This document shows, in pieces, positions 44,798-58,602 of a DNA stretch of 64,000 nucleotides; position 1 is the stretch's first letter; each line of letters opens with the position of its first letter. Below the pieces are notes generated by a model. It made no database searches. It worked only from the letters and a program-made list of their open reading frames with translations, and had not been told where the DNA came from. The DNA comes from Chrysoporthe austroafricana (lineage: Eukaryota; Ascomycota; Sordariomycetes; Diaporthales; Cryphonectriaceae): the NCBI GenBank assembly GCA_001051155.2, contig JYIP02000004.1, positions 4,954,383 through 5,018,382 on the forward strand, in the 5' to 3' direction. The translations under genes were made by a program, and so were the position numbers.

Positions 44798-47700
44798 ATC
44801 CCGTTAATATGCTAATTAATTAATAAATAAAAGTCGATTTAATCGAAAGATAGCAAAACTAGAAAATAAAATAAAAGCTATATTATTTAAGTAAAGAAAA
44901 TTAAAAAATAATTAATGAAATTTTAAACAAATTATATTAATAAAATCAAGCTAAATAGGTTATAAATATAATGCTATTCGGTTTACTAATTTTTATAGTT
45001 TGGAAGAATATAAATAGCTAGAAGAAAGGATATATAATAATTGATTTATACGTTTTAAATAAAATCTTAATCCCTAATATTTACCCTTTGTTATTATAGC
45101 AAGAAATTATTAAATAGCTGAAAAGAAAAATATATATTATAATAATAAATATACGGCAATTTTTCTATTAATTCTTAATATATTCAGATTATAAAAACCG
45201 ATTTATTATTATTAATTATCGTAATTAAGAAAGGATAAAAGTTTTATTTATAAGATTTCGAAATTTACTATCTTATATCCAGCATTTTATAAATCAATTC
45301 TTATAATTATATTACAAATTTATTTCCGCTTTTATAAACGATATTATTATCTATTTAATTACAGAATAAAATTATTTGCAATATTTACAAATTATTTTCT
45401 CGCTATTTTTATGCAAAAATATTTCATTAGCTAAACCTAAATTATTTCTTGGATATCTTTTAATCCAGATTTTAAGATTTAAAATAAACGGATTCGGAAT
45501 TTCCAATATAGAATACCGGATATAAGCTATTCGCAATTTGGAATTCCTTAAAATATTCTAGCAACTGGAAAGGTTTATTGGATTTACAAAATACTTACGC
45601 TATTTAATTCCTAAATATAATTATAGAATCAATTTATTTTAAAGAAAGAAAATTAAAATGCTAAGTAAAGCTTGCTAATCGAATTATTTACTTTCAAGCA
45701 TAAAATAGCGAAATTATATTACGCAAGCTATTTTCGACTTAATATTAGATGAAATTAATAATTTTCATAATTTCAAAATAGCTTTAGAAATTAAGAATGC
45801 TTTATTTTATTATATCCTGAATAAATTTCTTTTTATCTAGCTATATATATTTAAAGAAATAGGATTTTCAAGCATTATTTTCCAATTAGCAAACGATTAT
45901 ATATAGAATAGAATATTGCTAATAGCAAGCATAATTATATAATCAATTTTTTATTTAAGCAAAATAATTAACGAAATAGAATAAAAATACTAGCTTATAA
46001 AGCTAAAAATAGCTTATTTAATATAGCTAATGCGAAAATTGCGAATAATAATAAAATCGAATTAAGCTAAATTAATTTATATTTTTATTAATTATATAAC
46101 GATAATTAGCATTATCTATTCGTTATTTATAAATATAATAAATAAAATTAAAGTAAATATGCGGTTAATTTTCATTTTGGAATATTTAAGCTAATTCGAC
46201 TTGAAAGCATATTATATACCGGGAAAGTCGAACGTTTTTATAAATGCTATATTAAAATTACTATTTATTCAGAAACCTATTAACGATAAAAGTATTCTAG
46301 ACAAAATATAGGAAGATAAACTTATTCAAATTCTCAATAAAATATTTATAAATAGCGAAATGAAAAGGCGTATCAAAAAAGAATACGAAAAATACCCTTT
46401 ATAATCTAAAATAATCGAATAACTGAAAAATTCAAATAAAATTGCCTAATTACTTTTTATATTAAATTATAATAGCTTATTATTTCTCAAGAATTATTAC
46501 GGAAAATAACGGCTATGCATTCCGAATAAGATAGTATTAAATTTTATTAAAGAAACCTATAATAGAAAATACTATTTCGGCATAAACTGCATATAATACG
46601 ACTTAACAAATCGATTCGTTATCAGATATTGCTATACCAAAATACGCAATTATATATTAATATATCGAGCTTATAACGAGAATAAAAACGATTTATAATA
46701 ACTTTTAAAGGAAATATAACTTATATTATCTCTATTAATCCTATTTTATATTATTATTATAAACTTTATTATAGGATTACCGATAATATTATCTATAAAT
46801 ACTATATAAGCTTTGGCTAAAATGCTATTCCTAAATATATTTCTTACAATTACGAATAAATATTCCAAAACTATAATTATTATATTAAATAACGCAATAT
46901 ATATTGCAGCAAACTAAGCAATCCTTATCTTACGGATACTTTATATTACTAGCTAAGGAATACCCAAAAGGATTATTTTAAATAAAGATTCGAAATTCTT
47001 ATCGGAATTCTGGAAATATTTATAAAAAGCTATCGGAACGAAACTTGCTTACTTTACTGCTTCGTATCCGCAAACGGATAAGCAATCTGAAATAAAAAAC
47101 CGAATAATTGAAATAGCAATTCGGCATTTCATAACCGCTTACCTTAATACAGAATAAATTGAAATAATATTAGCATTACAATTTAACTTGAATAATGCAT
47201 ATAATTAAATTACAAAATATTTAGCTAGCCAAATGCTATTCGGATTTAATTTATTATCGGGCTAATAGATAAAAAATATAATACTTTTAATAAAGGAAGT
47301 TTTTTAAGAAAAAGCTTAACTTTTTATTGCTAAAACGCAAATAATAGCTAAATTGCAATATAATAAGCATTATTGCTAAATAATTTTCGAATTAAATAAT
47401 TGAGTATATATTCGCTTAAGTTACGGATATTTATTATTAAATAATTTATTTCTGAAATTTTTATAATAAAAAATAAAACTTTTCCAAATTATTCGAAAAA
47501 TAAGAAACTTAATATATAAATTAAAATTGGTTCCCTATATAAATATCTATCCAGTAATTTCAATAATATAATTAATGCTTGCAAATTTTCTTAAAACGGA
47601 TCCTTATAAATATAACCCTATATATTAAAACTTAATAAATATACTAGAAAATCCGAATATCGAGAAATATTTAGAAAATTACCGATATTACGAGCTAGAA

Positions 47701-48003
47701 AAGATAATTAGCCGTTATAAGCGAAAATATAAATATAATTCGTATAGAATTAAATATTTAATAAAATGAATAAATTACTTTAGCTATTACAATATATAAA
47801 TGCCTTATAATGCTTTGAATACGGACGAAATAATACGTAATTTCGAATGGAAATGCGAAACTATAGCCGAATTGCAAGAAAAAGCAAAGCGAAAACGGCT
47901 ATTAGCGGAAAAAGTCTTTAAACCGAGAGATATTATTATAATTGCCTTACGAAAACGAGGCAAGCCAAAGCGCGACTTACGAACAGAAAGTATATTGGAA
48001 TAA
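44798..48003 (+). pseudogene. RT-RNase H-integrase-chromodomain of C2
   Basis: Collinear with 8849-12054 of C1 with no indel. RT active-site block at about 45328-45345 (F-I-N-D-I). Integrase motifs near 46970-47085 (K-F-L-S-E-F-W, then Q-T-D-K/R-Q-S-E). Chromodomain near 47650-47810. The charged C-terminal tail in the open frame 47800-48003 (E-L-Q-E-K-A-K-R, R-K-R-G-K-P-K-R-D-L) ends at the same codon as in C1, so this tail is an ancestral feature. Minus frame 47805-48047 is a shadow. Confidence 0.82.
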
Positions 48004-48248
48004 GCTAGTTTATTTATTCCAAGAAATCGAAAGAACCCGTAACGCAATAAGCGCGCATTAAAGTAAGAGCAATTGTTAAATAAGGCAAATGAATTTCTAG
48101 CAAATGCAAAAGGCTATTATTTCGTAAATTGCTAGTAAATTTATTTTATTTTCTTCTTTCTATTAGCGCGCTTACGATTATTATCTTTATTTACCCATTA
48201 TAACCAGCCGTATCGCCTTATTATTATTACCTTTTATTATATTTTTGA

Positions 48249-49458
48249 ATATTATTTTTGGATATTAAATTAATATTATTATTAATTTCGCTTTACTTTA
48301 TTAAACTTTCGTAAACTTATAAAGACTATATTAATAAAGCTATTAATATTATTAAAATCAAAATGCGTTATGCGATTATTAAATCGTATTCTTTTATAAA
48401 TGCCTTGCTATAAAACTAAGATTAATAAGAAACGGTACGTTTAGCTATACTTAATTTCTATATAATACTATATTCTATATTTTAAGAAGAACCTTCTAAA
48501 GTTTGCCGAAAAAACAAGATTATACAATATGCTAAATATATTTATAAAATATCGCTTAAAAACCGCTTTTCCTTAAAAGGATATCGGTAAGCTATATACT
48601 TATATAATAGCGAAAGCCGTTTCTATTATAATACTTATATAACGAAAAATTATTTAAACGATTTCCTTTGCTATTAGAAAGCTTATACGATAGCCTTTTA
48701 TCGGATATTAATTAGTAAAGGTTATATTAATATAATAAATTAAAAGGTCGAATATAATATTTATATTCCTAATACCGAGCTAAGCAATAGCAATATTAGT
48801 CGGCCGTTAATTATTAAAGAAGCTTAAAAGCTTATTTTATAATACTTTATACTATTATAAATTAACCGCTTTAGCTTTATTTATAAAAGATAAAAGCTTT
48901 ATTCAAATACCTTTACCGGTACGGATGCTATTATAAGCGAGAATATAAATAACGGATTAACGGATAACTCTATTAAGGGAATATTGCTTAAATTTATTTC
49001 AAATTCACTTACCGTTCGTAATCTTATCTCTGCTCTATATATTCTATTAATAGCTTATCGCATCTTATTTCTTATTATAATATCGAGAGATAATCGCTTA
49101 CGAAATAAATATAGCTATTATATTAAGGATAAGGCTAAATAGATAATATTAAGCAATCGCAGCAATTTTACTAAAAAGGAAGTAAATGCTATATACTATG
49201 CAGCTAATATAGCAGAAATCGTTATAATTTACGAATGTAATCGTAATATAGCCCTTGCTACTTGGAAGAAAATAGCCAAGAATATTAAGCTAATCTTAGC
49301 CAAGTTTAAAGTTCCCGAATTTATTATACCAGTCGTTAATCTAAACTTATTTGCTATAATAGAGCGAAATTTTATAATGCCAGCCAAGCGCTATCGAATT
49401 ATAAATAATACTATCGACTTAACCGAAAACGACTTACCGAGTATAGCTAGTTTATTAG
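48249..49458 (+). pseudogene. ORF2 of C2, first part
   Basis: Matches 12300-13509 of C1 at constant offset. Positions 48004-48248 between pol and ORF2 are short non-coding DNA with T-rich runs. The codon before the chosen start is TGA here and TAA in C1, so it may be a true stop. Charged and aliphatic residues alternate (K-D-Y-I-N-K-A-I-N-I-I-K near 48325), with no family motif that I know. Interrupted by E at 49458 and continued at 56976. Confidence 0.7.
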
Positions 49459-49903
49459 TATTATAAGCTAATATGCAGAATTAGGATATAGCATTAAAGC
49501 TATTCAAAACGACTTATTCAATGCCGGGATTTTCAGGCTTAGCTGCAAAACCCGACAAATGCTTATATAAGCTAAGGTTAAGGTTAAATAAGATAAGGAT
49601 TATTGAATTACCAAATAAGCCGGTAAGTTAAGCTTATTAGCTTATTTAATAAGCCAATAATTCTATATTGAAAAGCTAGATATATAAAGACTAAATATCT
49701 ATTAAATAGATAGCAATAGCTCTTTAGTTATCAATTTAAGTATTAATTAAACCCTATTATTAATAGTTATATAAGACTTATAAATATTGCGATATTCGTT
49801 AAATCGTATTTCAATATTTAAAGCTTATACTTGGCACTGCTTTTACTAGCATAAACCTCTCGACTTTATAGCACTTTTTTAGCTTATTGCAGCATTTATA
49901 ATA
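49459..49903 (+). repeat. 5' LTR of E (445 bp)
   Basis: TATTAT...ATAATA. TATA-like GATATATAAAGAC in the middle. The telomere-like pair is present in changed form (AAGGTTAAGGTTAA, about 49573-49587). Confidence 0.9.
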
Positions 49904-49989
49904 TTTTAATAACTCTTGTTTAAAGACAGTTTAATATATACCCTTTAAGCAATACTAGAAATACGATAGCGCTTTAAACTTTATTTTCT

Positions 49990-50960
49990 TCTAGCAACCA
50001 AGCCTTTTAAGAAGGAAACCCGGTTATCTTTACTAATGAATAATTCCAAAAACAAAATATAGCCTTATATTAATAGCTTAAGGAAGTCAAAAACGAAATT
50101 CTCCGCTTTAACGCCTTTTAACAGATTAAGGCTTTCAAGTTTGATAAGCTTAAGCTTTACAAAAATACTTGCAGGGATTTCCAGGCTTTTTTAATTTAAC
50201 TTAAAGCTTATTTCAAGCATTACGGCATTCAGTTCAGGACTACTTACGATAAGATCGATTTCGCAAGAAGCCAATTCGAAAAAATAGCGTTCTAGTAATA
50301 AAAACCCACTTTTCGTAATTACCTGAATAACGATAATATATTCCGTTCCGAAGATATTAAACGCATTTTCCAGCATTATTCCAATTTCGAAAAAGCCTTT
50401 ACTAAGATTTTCGGAAACCCGAACGAGCGATATATTGCAATATAGCAATTGGAAGCATTCCGATAAATAGGATTAGCGGCAAATTATATGGCCAAATTCC
50501 GACAAATTATCGCTTATTTCGATTACGAAAACGAATTTTTTATAAACGCTTACTATTTAGGATTCAAGGAAAAAGTTAAGGACGAATTTTACAAAAAAAA
50601 CCGACTCGAAGAATTCAGCGAGTTTATTAATAAAGCGGTCCGTATCGATAATCGATTCTATAAGCGGCGCTAATAACGATAGAAAAACTATAATAACGCC
50701 CCAAAATACTAATTTAATTCGGGGAAATGCAAGTTCTAATAGAAGAAACGGAATAATACGGCTTATTCGGGCATTACGTATACTAGATTTATAGAACTGA
50801 ACGCTTTTATACGAGAATAATATAAGGGAATTACCTATTATAATTATAATAAGAAAAGGCATATTGCTTGCAATTGCTATTAAGAGAAAAGGAAGCGAGA
50901 ATAAAAGCTAGTCCCGGAAAGATAAATTAGTATTGCTTAGCGATAAGAATTCAATCAGCT
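49990..50960 (+). pseudogene. Gag of E
   Basis: From about 50015 the frame reads T-N-E-Q/stop-F-Q-K-Q-N-I-A-L-Y, a Gln-rich helical start, then F-K-F-D-K-L-K-L-Y and Y-D-K-I-D-F-A-R-S-Q-F. The gag core is open at 50488-50673 (A-K-F-R-Q-I-I-A-Y-F, K-E-K-V-K-D-E-F-Y, V-R-I-D-N-R-F-Y-K-R-R). The knuckle near 50836-50872 is Y-N-Y-N-K-K-R-H-I-A-C-N-C, with two Cys altered and the His kept. This copy shows the gag N-terminus best. Minus frames 50191-50448 and 50557-50862 are shadows. Confidence 0.82.
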
Positions 50961-52019
50961 AAGCAATAATATCCAACTGAAATAAGCAGCGAACCTTAAT
51001 TATAATAGCGTAAGCTAAATAGCTTATTATTAAGATTATTGCTTATTGCATTTCTCGGTAAAAGAAAATTCAGGATAATTCTTATATAAATTTAAGGGAT
51101 AGCGGCAATTTGCTATAGGAAGAAAAGGCTTATTTTATAATACGGCTATAAACGATAGCGATTCGGATTGCTTAAGCGACTCGCTATATGCTAAAAGAGA
51201 AAATTTGGGAAGATTTCCTTTAAAAATATATTTCGATTAGCGATAGGAAAAAGCGATAAAAAAAGAACTCAATATATAAGCATTAATATTCAATGCTACG
51301 CTTAACGAAACGATATTATAAGACAAATAGCTAGATAACTTGCTAATTTAGATATTCGAAAAAGGATTTATCGAAGAAATAGGAAAATCAATTGCTTAGC
51401 ATATTAAATCGAATTATTCCAAAAACCGTAATTGAATAACCAAGCATACAGAAATAGAATACTTTATATACGGACTTACCTTAAAAAAACTCTTCCAAAA
51501 TATTCCATTTCAGAATAGCGGATGCAAATTCCAGGAAAATAGAAAGATCAATTATTTATACTTTCGATATTACGAACTTGCTTGAATATATTATATATAT
51601 TACAATTACTAGATATATTTTAGCAAGAAAGTCGAATATAACTAATTCTCAATTAGGAAATAAAACTAATTAATCCAACCTATTATAGAATCTTAAAGTA
51701 AATATAAAAAAGTCTTGCATATTGAATATAATAATATATATATCGGGTTATTAGACAATTGCTTTTAGAAATATATTTAAGGAAAAACAATTTGGGAATA
51801 ATGTTATATTATAGCATATTCTATTTATATGCAAGATAAGGCTAAGGAATAATACTAATTGCAAAAAGCCGAGAAAGCAAGGTAATACGTATAAAGCCAA
51901 ACAAGAAAATTAGCAAAGCAAATAGCGAGATAAGCTTAGAATATCCCAAAAAGGAAAGATCGCTTATAATGGAATAATAGCCGATCAAAGCTATAAAATC
52001 TCTATATACTATTACTAAA

Positions 52020-55000
52020 AAAGATAAAGAATATATCGTACTGAATATATATATAAACGGGCAATATTATAGCGCGTTATTAAATAATAGCGCATAAAGA
52101 AATTTCATTTTGCCAAAAGTTATTAATAGAGAATAAATCCTTTGAATGCAAAAAAAAAAATCCTTATAAACTTAATATTATAAAAAGAAAAGCGATTGCA
52201 TATAATTTTGGTATAATCGATATAAAAATTGATTACTTATTTATTTCGATCCAAAACCTTATAATAAATACTATTTTCGATATTATAAATATAGTATAAT
52301 ATAAGTTAATCTTAAAAATACTTTAACTTAAAGAATATAACCCTTATATCGATTGGATTACTAGCTAGATTTTATAGGAATAAGCTATACTTACTGAAAT
52401 AATTGCAATTAACGGAATAAGGAAAGATTTAATTATTAAGGATAGTATTAGGAATATACGCTCAAATAAGCTCAGATATACCCTTAAAGCAGAAATACTT
52501 GCTAAACGATAGAGAAAAGTTATAGATATTTCGAACTTATAAGTACAAATTAAAAACGAACTGAGAATTCAAGCAATTAGCAATTAGCAAAAGGCTAATC
52601 CGGTACAAAATATTACGAAATTATATAAATTATAGAATTATAAGGAAATTCAGCTTCCGATATAGCAAGCATAAGAAGATTATAAAAAGAAATTTGGTTT
52701 TACAAATAATAAGCATTCAAGGCTACTGGAAACCGGGATATATAAACGGAAAAAAGAAGTAATAGAAAGGAAATACGCTTAACGGTACCTCTTATTCTTC
52801 CAAATCTCAGAAAACGAGGAAAGACCGTTACCAGAACTTAAAAACGTACCAAAAGAATATTACGAATTCAAAAAACTATAGCAAGGGAAATTTGATACCG
52901 GTTTACTAAAATACGGCCCTTTTAATTATAAAATCCTATTGAAAGAAAGGACAAAGCTTAAGAATTACTCTATTTACAAATTCGATTAAGCGAAACTTGA
53001 AATACTTAAGGAATATATTAACAAAAATCTAAAAAGAAGCTATATATAGAAATTGCGATTACTAGCAGAATATCCAATCCTATTCGTACCAAAAAAGAAT
53101 AGTAAATTCCGACTTTATATGGACTATAAATAGCTTAACGATATTATAATAAAAAACTGCTATTCTTTATTTCTAATAAGGGAAATGCGAAATCGATTAG
53201 TCGGAATAAATTAATTTATTATATTCGATTTCAAAGAAAGATATTATTATATTAAGATTAAGGAAAACAATATCTGGAAAATAGCATTTAGGATTCGCTA
53301 TAAATATTTCGAATATATAATTTTACCCTTTAAACTAACTAATGCATTTATATTCTTCCAAGAAATAATTAACGATATTTTCCGCGAATATTTAAATATT
53401 ATTATTATTATTTATTTTAATAATATCTTTATTTATTCAAAAAACTTCAAATTCTATAAATAGCATATATAGCAAGTATTTCAAACTTTATAAAATAATA
53501 AATTTCTAATTAAGCTAAGCAAATATTGCTTTTATTAATAAAGAATTAACTACTTTAGCTATATAATAGAATTAAGCAAGATTAATATATAGAAAAATAA
53601 AATCCAAACAGTAAAAGAATAGCTTATACTAGAAAAAATAAAAGAAATTAGAATATTCTTTAGCTATACTAACTTTTACTAGCAATTTATTTAAGGCTAT
53701 AGCCGAATTGCATATTCTTTTACGGATTTTATAAAAAAAAATCGAAAATTCGAATGGATATAAGAAATGCAAAAAACATTCGATAAAATCAAGAAACAAA
53801 TAATATCAAAGCTTATACTTTGCGAAACAGACCCAAATAAACTATTTGAAATCGAAACCGATATATCAAACTATATATTAAGGAAATAGCTCGGTTAACG
53901 AGATAATTAAGGATATTTCAAGATCGTAAGCAATTTTTCGAAAAAACTAAACGGTCCAGAACTCAATTATAGCATCTCGGATAAGGAACTAATAGCAATT
54001 GTAAAAGCATTCGAAAAATAGCTATACTACTTAATCGGAACAAAATACTAAATCATAATGCATTCCGATTATAAAAACCTAATAATATTTATAATAACGA
54101 AAGTCTTGAATAAATAATAAATTAAATAGGCAGAATTCCTTTTATAATTCAATTTAAAAATCGTTTATTGCAAAAGATCGGAAAACGGCAAAGCAAATGC
54201 ATTCAGCAAGCGATCAGATTACTAAAATATAAAGCCGAAAAAGCTATAAAATATCTTTCGATAAGATAAGGATAGCAACCTTATAAATAAAGCTAGAGAA
54301 TTTAATACGATTATCAGAATATTTAATAATAAAAAGAAACTAAAAGATATAATAATGAAAGAATAAGACGAATATATCAAAAATATATATAATGTATTCG
54401 TATACGGCTATTAAGGAATTAGAGCTATATACGAAAGAATTAAGAGATATTAGAACTTACTAAATTTCAGAAAGAGAATTAAAAATATTTTACGGGAATA
54501 CAATAATTATAAGAAAAACAAAATTGAATATTATAAGCCTTATAAACTATTCTAATCATTTCTTATTCTAGAAGCGGTTTAGCAATCCATTAATTAAGAT
54601 TTTATTATTAAGCTACCTTATTTATAAGAACCTTTAATTAAAATGCAATATAATAGCATTCTAATAATAGTTTGCAAACTGAGCAAGTATGCTTATTTCT
54701 TTCCTTATAAAGAAAGCAGTATAGCAAAAGATCTTGTATATATATTTTTAAGAACGGTTATAGCCAATTATAGCATGCTTAAAGAAATTATTTCCGATAG
54801 AAATAAGAAATTCGTATTAAACTTTTAAACTTTACTTATAAAATTATTCGGAACGTAATAAAAAATATCTATAGCATTCTATTTATAAACGGATAAGCAA
54901 ATAAAACGAATAAATTAAATTATCAAGCAATATTTATAGCATTATATAAATTACGAATAAGACAATTGGGTTAACTTATTACCCTTAATACAATTCGCAT

Positions 55001-55600
55001 ATAATAGCGCAAATACAAATATAACGAAAAAATTACTATTCTATATATTATATAGCTATAACCCGATAGCCTATTATAACGAATTATCAGGAATAAATGC
55101 AAAAGCAGTAAAGAAACGAATTAAGAAAATCAAGAAAATATAAAAAGAATTATAAGAAAAACTAAAATTTATACAAAAAAGAATAACCCGGTATGCTAAT
55201 TTCAAAAGAATTGAAAGATTAATTTTGCAAGAAGGAAATAAAGTCTATTTCGTTCGACGAAAAGAATATATCAAAATAACCAGATTCTCTTATTCGCTAA
55301 ATTATAAGAAATTCGGATTATTTAAAATTTTGAAAAAAATTTCAGATATTAACTTTGAACTTGTATTACCTTATAGAATAAAAATCTACCCAATCTTTCA
55401 TATTTCGCTTCTTAAACCCGTATTCAAAATAGCCGAAATAAATAATACAATACGGGTAAAAAATAACAAACTAGAATACGAAATAGAACGAATCTTTAAA
55501 TATCGAAAACCAATAAACTATAAGGAATATTTGATCAAATAGAAAAGATATTATTTAAGCGAAAACAGTTAGGAACCAATTAAAAACCTGGCTAATGCAA
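52020..55600 (+). pseudogene. Protease and pol of E
   Basis: Protease near 52055-52110 (Y-I-N-G-Q-Y-Y-S-A-L-L-N-N-S-A) with an A-run frame slip near 52150. RT at about 53085-53470: K-K-N-S-K-F-R-L-Y, Y-Y-Y-I-K-I-K, Y-F-N-N-I (both Asp of YxDD changed). RNase H at about 53840-54240: F-E-I-E-T-D, N-Y-S-I-S-D-K-E-L-I-A-I-V-K-A-F, M-H-S-D-Y-K-N-L, A-F-S-K-R-S-D-Y. Integrase: zinc part near 54400-54540, core 54643-54828 (L-I-I-V-C-K-L-S-K-Y, I-S-D-R-N-K-K-F). The frame 55225-55542 ends in the chromodomain (E-Y-E-I-E-R-I-F, K-E-Y-L-I-K). 50961-52019 is degraded gag-protease linker. Confidence 0.87.
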
Positions 55601-55984
55601 AACAAGCATTCCAGGTTTATTAGGAAAAGGCAGCTACTAGAATATAAAAATTCTTTTAATAAGACAAACCGACTAGTCAAATAACTTAACTAGGAAGCTT
55701 GCTATAATATTAATATAAGCAAACTTATATTAATAAAGAAAAATCCGTAATTAATCAGACAAAATTGCAAATAGTAAAACGCTATTATTAGTTAGCATTC
55801 AGTATTAAAATAAAAGAATAACTAATTAGAAAGACTTATTAATTAATTAAAAGAATAATTAATATTAGAAAAACTAGCCGCATTTTCAAGCTTAACTTTT
55901 GAAATAATAACGGATTAATTAACTTCGAAATTAAACTGCTATAAAGCAATTTCAAAATCGAAATTCTTAAAAAAAGGACCTTTA

Positions 55985-56349
55985 GAGATGAAAAGCTTTA
56001 CAGTACGACGCTCGGCCTTGGCCTTGCAATATTCCTCTTCAGCTTTTTCGGCTTCCAGCCTTTCTAGCTTTTCTATACTATTAATTTCCCGACAAACGGC
56101 CCGTATTATCTTCTTATATTATATACGCTTTTAATATCGAAAACGGAAGATTTTCTTTTCTGCTATTTCCAGTTTATCTTCCAATTTTTTATAATAATAA
56201 GTTATTTTGCGCAACTTATCGGGAATAATGCTTAATATATCGTAACGGGAACGATTAAGCTGCATACATTCCAAATAACGAAAAGAATCCCGTTCGGAAA
56301 TCTAGCAAACCGGAATACTGCAACCCTTATAAAACGAATAGGAAAGCAT
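55985..56349 (-). pseudogene. Antisense zinc-cluster gene of E
   Basis: ATG complementary to 56347-56349. Product begins M-L-S-Y-S-F-Y-K-G-C-S-I-P-V-C; Cys and Tyr alternate at the cluster positions as expected after G-to-A change. Then N-R-S-R-Y-D-I-L, I-P-D-K-L-R-K-I, K-L-E-D-K-L-E-I-A-E-K-K-I and K-L-E-R-L-E-A-E-K-A-E-E-E. Same subtype as D and B. Confidence 0.73.
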
Positions 56350-56430
56350 TTGAACGGCATACTGGAAAATCGCTTCTAAAAGAGAATTACGATATTAAGT
56401 CTTAAGCGAACGTTTCTTTTGCACTCTATC

Positions 56431-56456
56431 CGATATCCTAATCAGGAAAGTACGAT
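56431..56456 (-). promoter_or_regulatory. Conserved block upstream of antisense gene (E)
   Basis: On the minus strand ATCGTACTTTCCTGATTAGG followed by ATATCG, about 82-107 bp upstream of the antisense ATG. Matches A and D in sequence and distance. Confidence 0.62.
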
Positions 56457-56525
56457 AAGTAAAAAGAAAAACTAAGGAAGCTTACAGAAATTGATAAGGA
56501 TATTAACCGATAAAACGGGAAATGA

Positions 56526-56970
56526 TATTATAAGCCAATATACAGAATCAGGATGCAGTATTAAAGCTATTTAAAACGACCCATTCAGTATTAAGATTTT
56601 CAGGCTTAATTGCAAAACCCGATAAATGCTTATATAAGCTAAAGTTAGAGTTAAATAAGATAAAGATTATTGGATTACCAAATAAGCCAGTAAGTTAGGC
56701 TTATTAGCTTATTTAATAAGCCGGTAATCTTATACTGAAAAGCTGAATATATAAAAACTAGATATTTACTAAATAGATAGCAATAGCTTTTCAGTTATTA
56801 ATTTAAATATTAATTGAACCCTATTATTAATAGTTATATAAGACTTGTAAATATTGCAATACTCGTTAAATCGTATTTCAGTATTTAAAGCTTATACTTA
56901 GTATTGCCTTTGCTAATATAAACCTTTCGACTTTATAGCACTTCTTTAGCTTGCTATAGCATTTATAACA
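56526..56970 (+). repeat. 3' LTR of E (445 bp)
   Basis: TATTAT...ATAACA, preceded by the purine tract GATAAAACGGGAAATGA. The minus-strand open frame 56878-57081 spans the LTR end and ORF2 and is not a gene. Confidence 0.92.
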
Positions 56971-56975
56971 ATTAG

Positions 56976-58093
56976 CTATATTAAGCAAAGCTTTCCGAAC
57001 TAATATTAATAGCACTTTGCTCTTGCAAGCTACGCTTTGCGCTATCCCCGCCTTATCCATTAAATATAACTCCAAATCCAAAACTATTAAAGCCGAAATC
57101 GCAATATATTACTATACGCTAGCCTTCTATATATTCAAGAAATATATACGCTATAATTTCATTTAAAGAAGCAATTTTAGCATTAATTATTCTTATATTA
57201 TTAATAGCTTCGCTATTTATAATAATATTAAGTTCGGCATTATCGGAATTTACGATAGTCGTATTTAGTATTTCTTCCCTTTTACTATAAGAGAATATAT
57301 ATACGAATTTATTATTTGGTTCCGTAACTTTAATCTTATTGTTTTGTTTAACCGATCGGGCTTATATTTTATTATAAACCAAATCTTCCGTTTCGAATAC
57401 GATTTCAAGGCTATCAAAATTATCTTTACTAAAGACGATATGGATTACGATTTTAATACTACTTTTCAGAAATAGGCTAACGAAAATAAAGACTACTTTA
57501 GCGCCGCCCGGTTTTTGCAATACCAAAATCGCATAATAGGCCTCAAATCCTATATCTAAGCGTATAAGCTAATCAAAACCTTATAGCTTAATATTTATAA
57601 TTATATTAACTTTTGCAATTATATCGGAAAGGAAGAACTATTTGCTATATTCCTTTGCAATTTATTAAACTTTAAAGTTATTGCTAAAGCTCGGGAAATT
57701 ATTCCCAATTAATAAATACAGTTATTATTTATCGATATAATATTATTAGCAGCATATAATACTGCTTTCTTTTAATAATTTATAAACTTAGCTATTTATA
57801 TTAAAAACTAGCTATAATATTATTATATAACGACTATACGCGGCTATCGGCTTTGCATGCCAATATATCCTATCGTAACTTTACTTTATATTTATTACTA
57901 TTATATTTATTTAATACTTTATTATTTGAAAGCTATACTTTCTATTAATATTTACGAGCAATTTTGGTTTTTAATTATATTTATACTAAATATTTCGGCA
58001 ATAAATACGATTAAGCATTACCGAAATATATTTAAATATCGGCTAGCTTTATTATATACAAATATTATATATATTCATTTATTCCAAGCATAA
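56976..58093 (+). pseudogene. ORF2 of C2, second part
   Basis: Joins 49458 after removal of E and one TSD copy; total 2,328 nt as in C1. Includes G-I-I-G-I-Y-D-S-R-I near 57240, F-E-Y-D-F-K-A-I-K near 57395 and D-D-M-D-Y-D-F-N near 57437. The last 78 codons (57857-58093) are open and form a hydrophobic, Tyr/Ile-rich segment. Since RIP turns His to Tyr, Val to Ile and Ala to Thr, the hydrophobic look may be partly secondary. Confidence 0.7.
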
Positions 58094-58394
58094 ACCGATT
58101 GTAATGGAAAATCAATTCTAAGCCCTTAGCATAAGCAGGTTTTCTTTTAATTCCCGGCATAAGCATATTTATTATTCAAGTTCTCGGCATAAGCACGTTT
58201 ACTTATTAAGATTCTAGTACGAATCGGCTTTATGAAACGATTGTTATTTCCTATATAATCTTTTTTGTCCAATAGTGCTGTTATGCTTTTCTTTGCTATA
58301 TAACCCAGAATCCTATTATATCGTACTATCGCTATTCAAGATATCTTTAACAATTAGCTTTCTTTATAAACAAAAGTTATAAAGGGCCGGCAAT

Positions 58395-58602
58395 TAATAG
58401 CAAAACCTATAAATAAAGTGAATTCGTAATAGATTCGCTTAATAAATCTATAGTAAATCTCTTAGTAAATACGCAATGAATTTACTAAGTAAATGCTATA
58501 CTTTTACCAAAAGGCTTATATAATGCCTTAATAGGCTTTTAGCGTAGTTTACTTTCTTGGAAAAACTATGCTTTATAATATATTTCAGTACGTATATTTT
58601 TA
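58395..58602 (+). repeat. 3' LTR of C2 (208 bp)
   Basis: Begins TAATAG; its last bases read ATTTTTA where others read ACTATTA. The 58094-58394 stretch is the C-family 3' non-coding region with three CCCGG/CTCGG-CATAAGC units and the purine tract TTATAAAGGGCCGG. Confidence 0.87.

Larger units (their letters stand above)
49459..56970 (+). mobile_element. Chromovirus E, complete (7,512 bp), inside C2 ORF2
   Basis: 445-bp LTRs and TSD ATTAG (49454-49458, 56971-56975). The empty site in C1 is ATTAG at 13505-13509. Order: 5' LTR, gag, protease, RT, RNase H, integrase, chromodomain, antisense gene (minus), 3' LTR. It contains the undisturbed version of the site that A used in B (52476-52480). Confidence 0.95.
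32919..58602 (+). mobile_element. C-family element C2, complete, split by D and E
   Basis: Parts 32919-37291, 44798-49458 and 56976-58602 add to 10,661 bp, 3 bp more than C1. The TSD ATTAC is exact at 32914-32918 and 58603-58607. Carries the same gene order as C1. The offset to C1 is a constant 35,949 from 44798 to 49458, so RT, integrase, chromodomain and most of ORF2 have no indels between the two copies. Confidence 0.94.
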
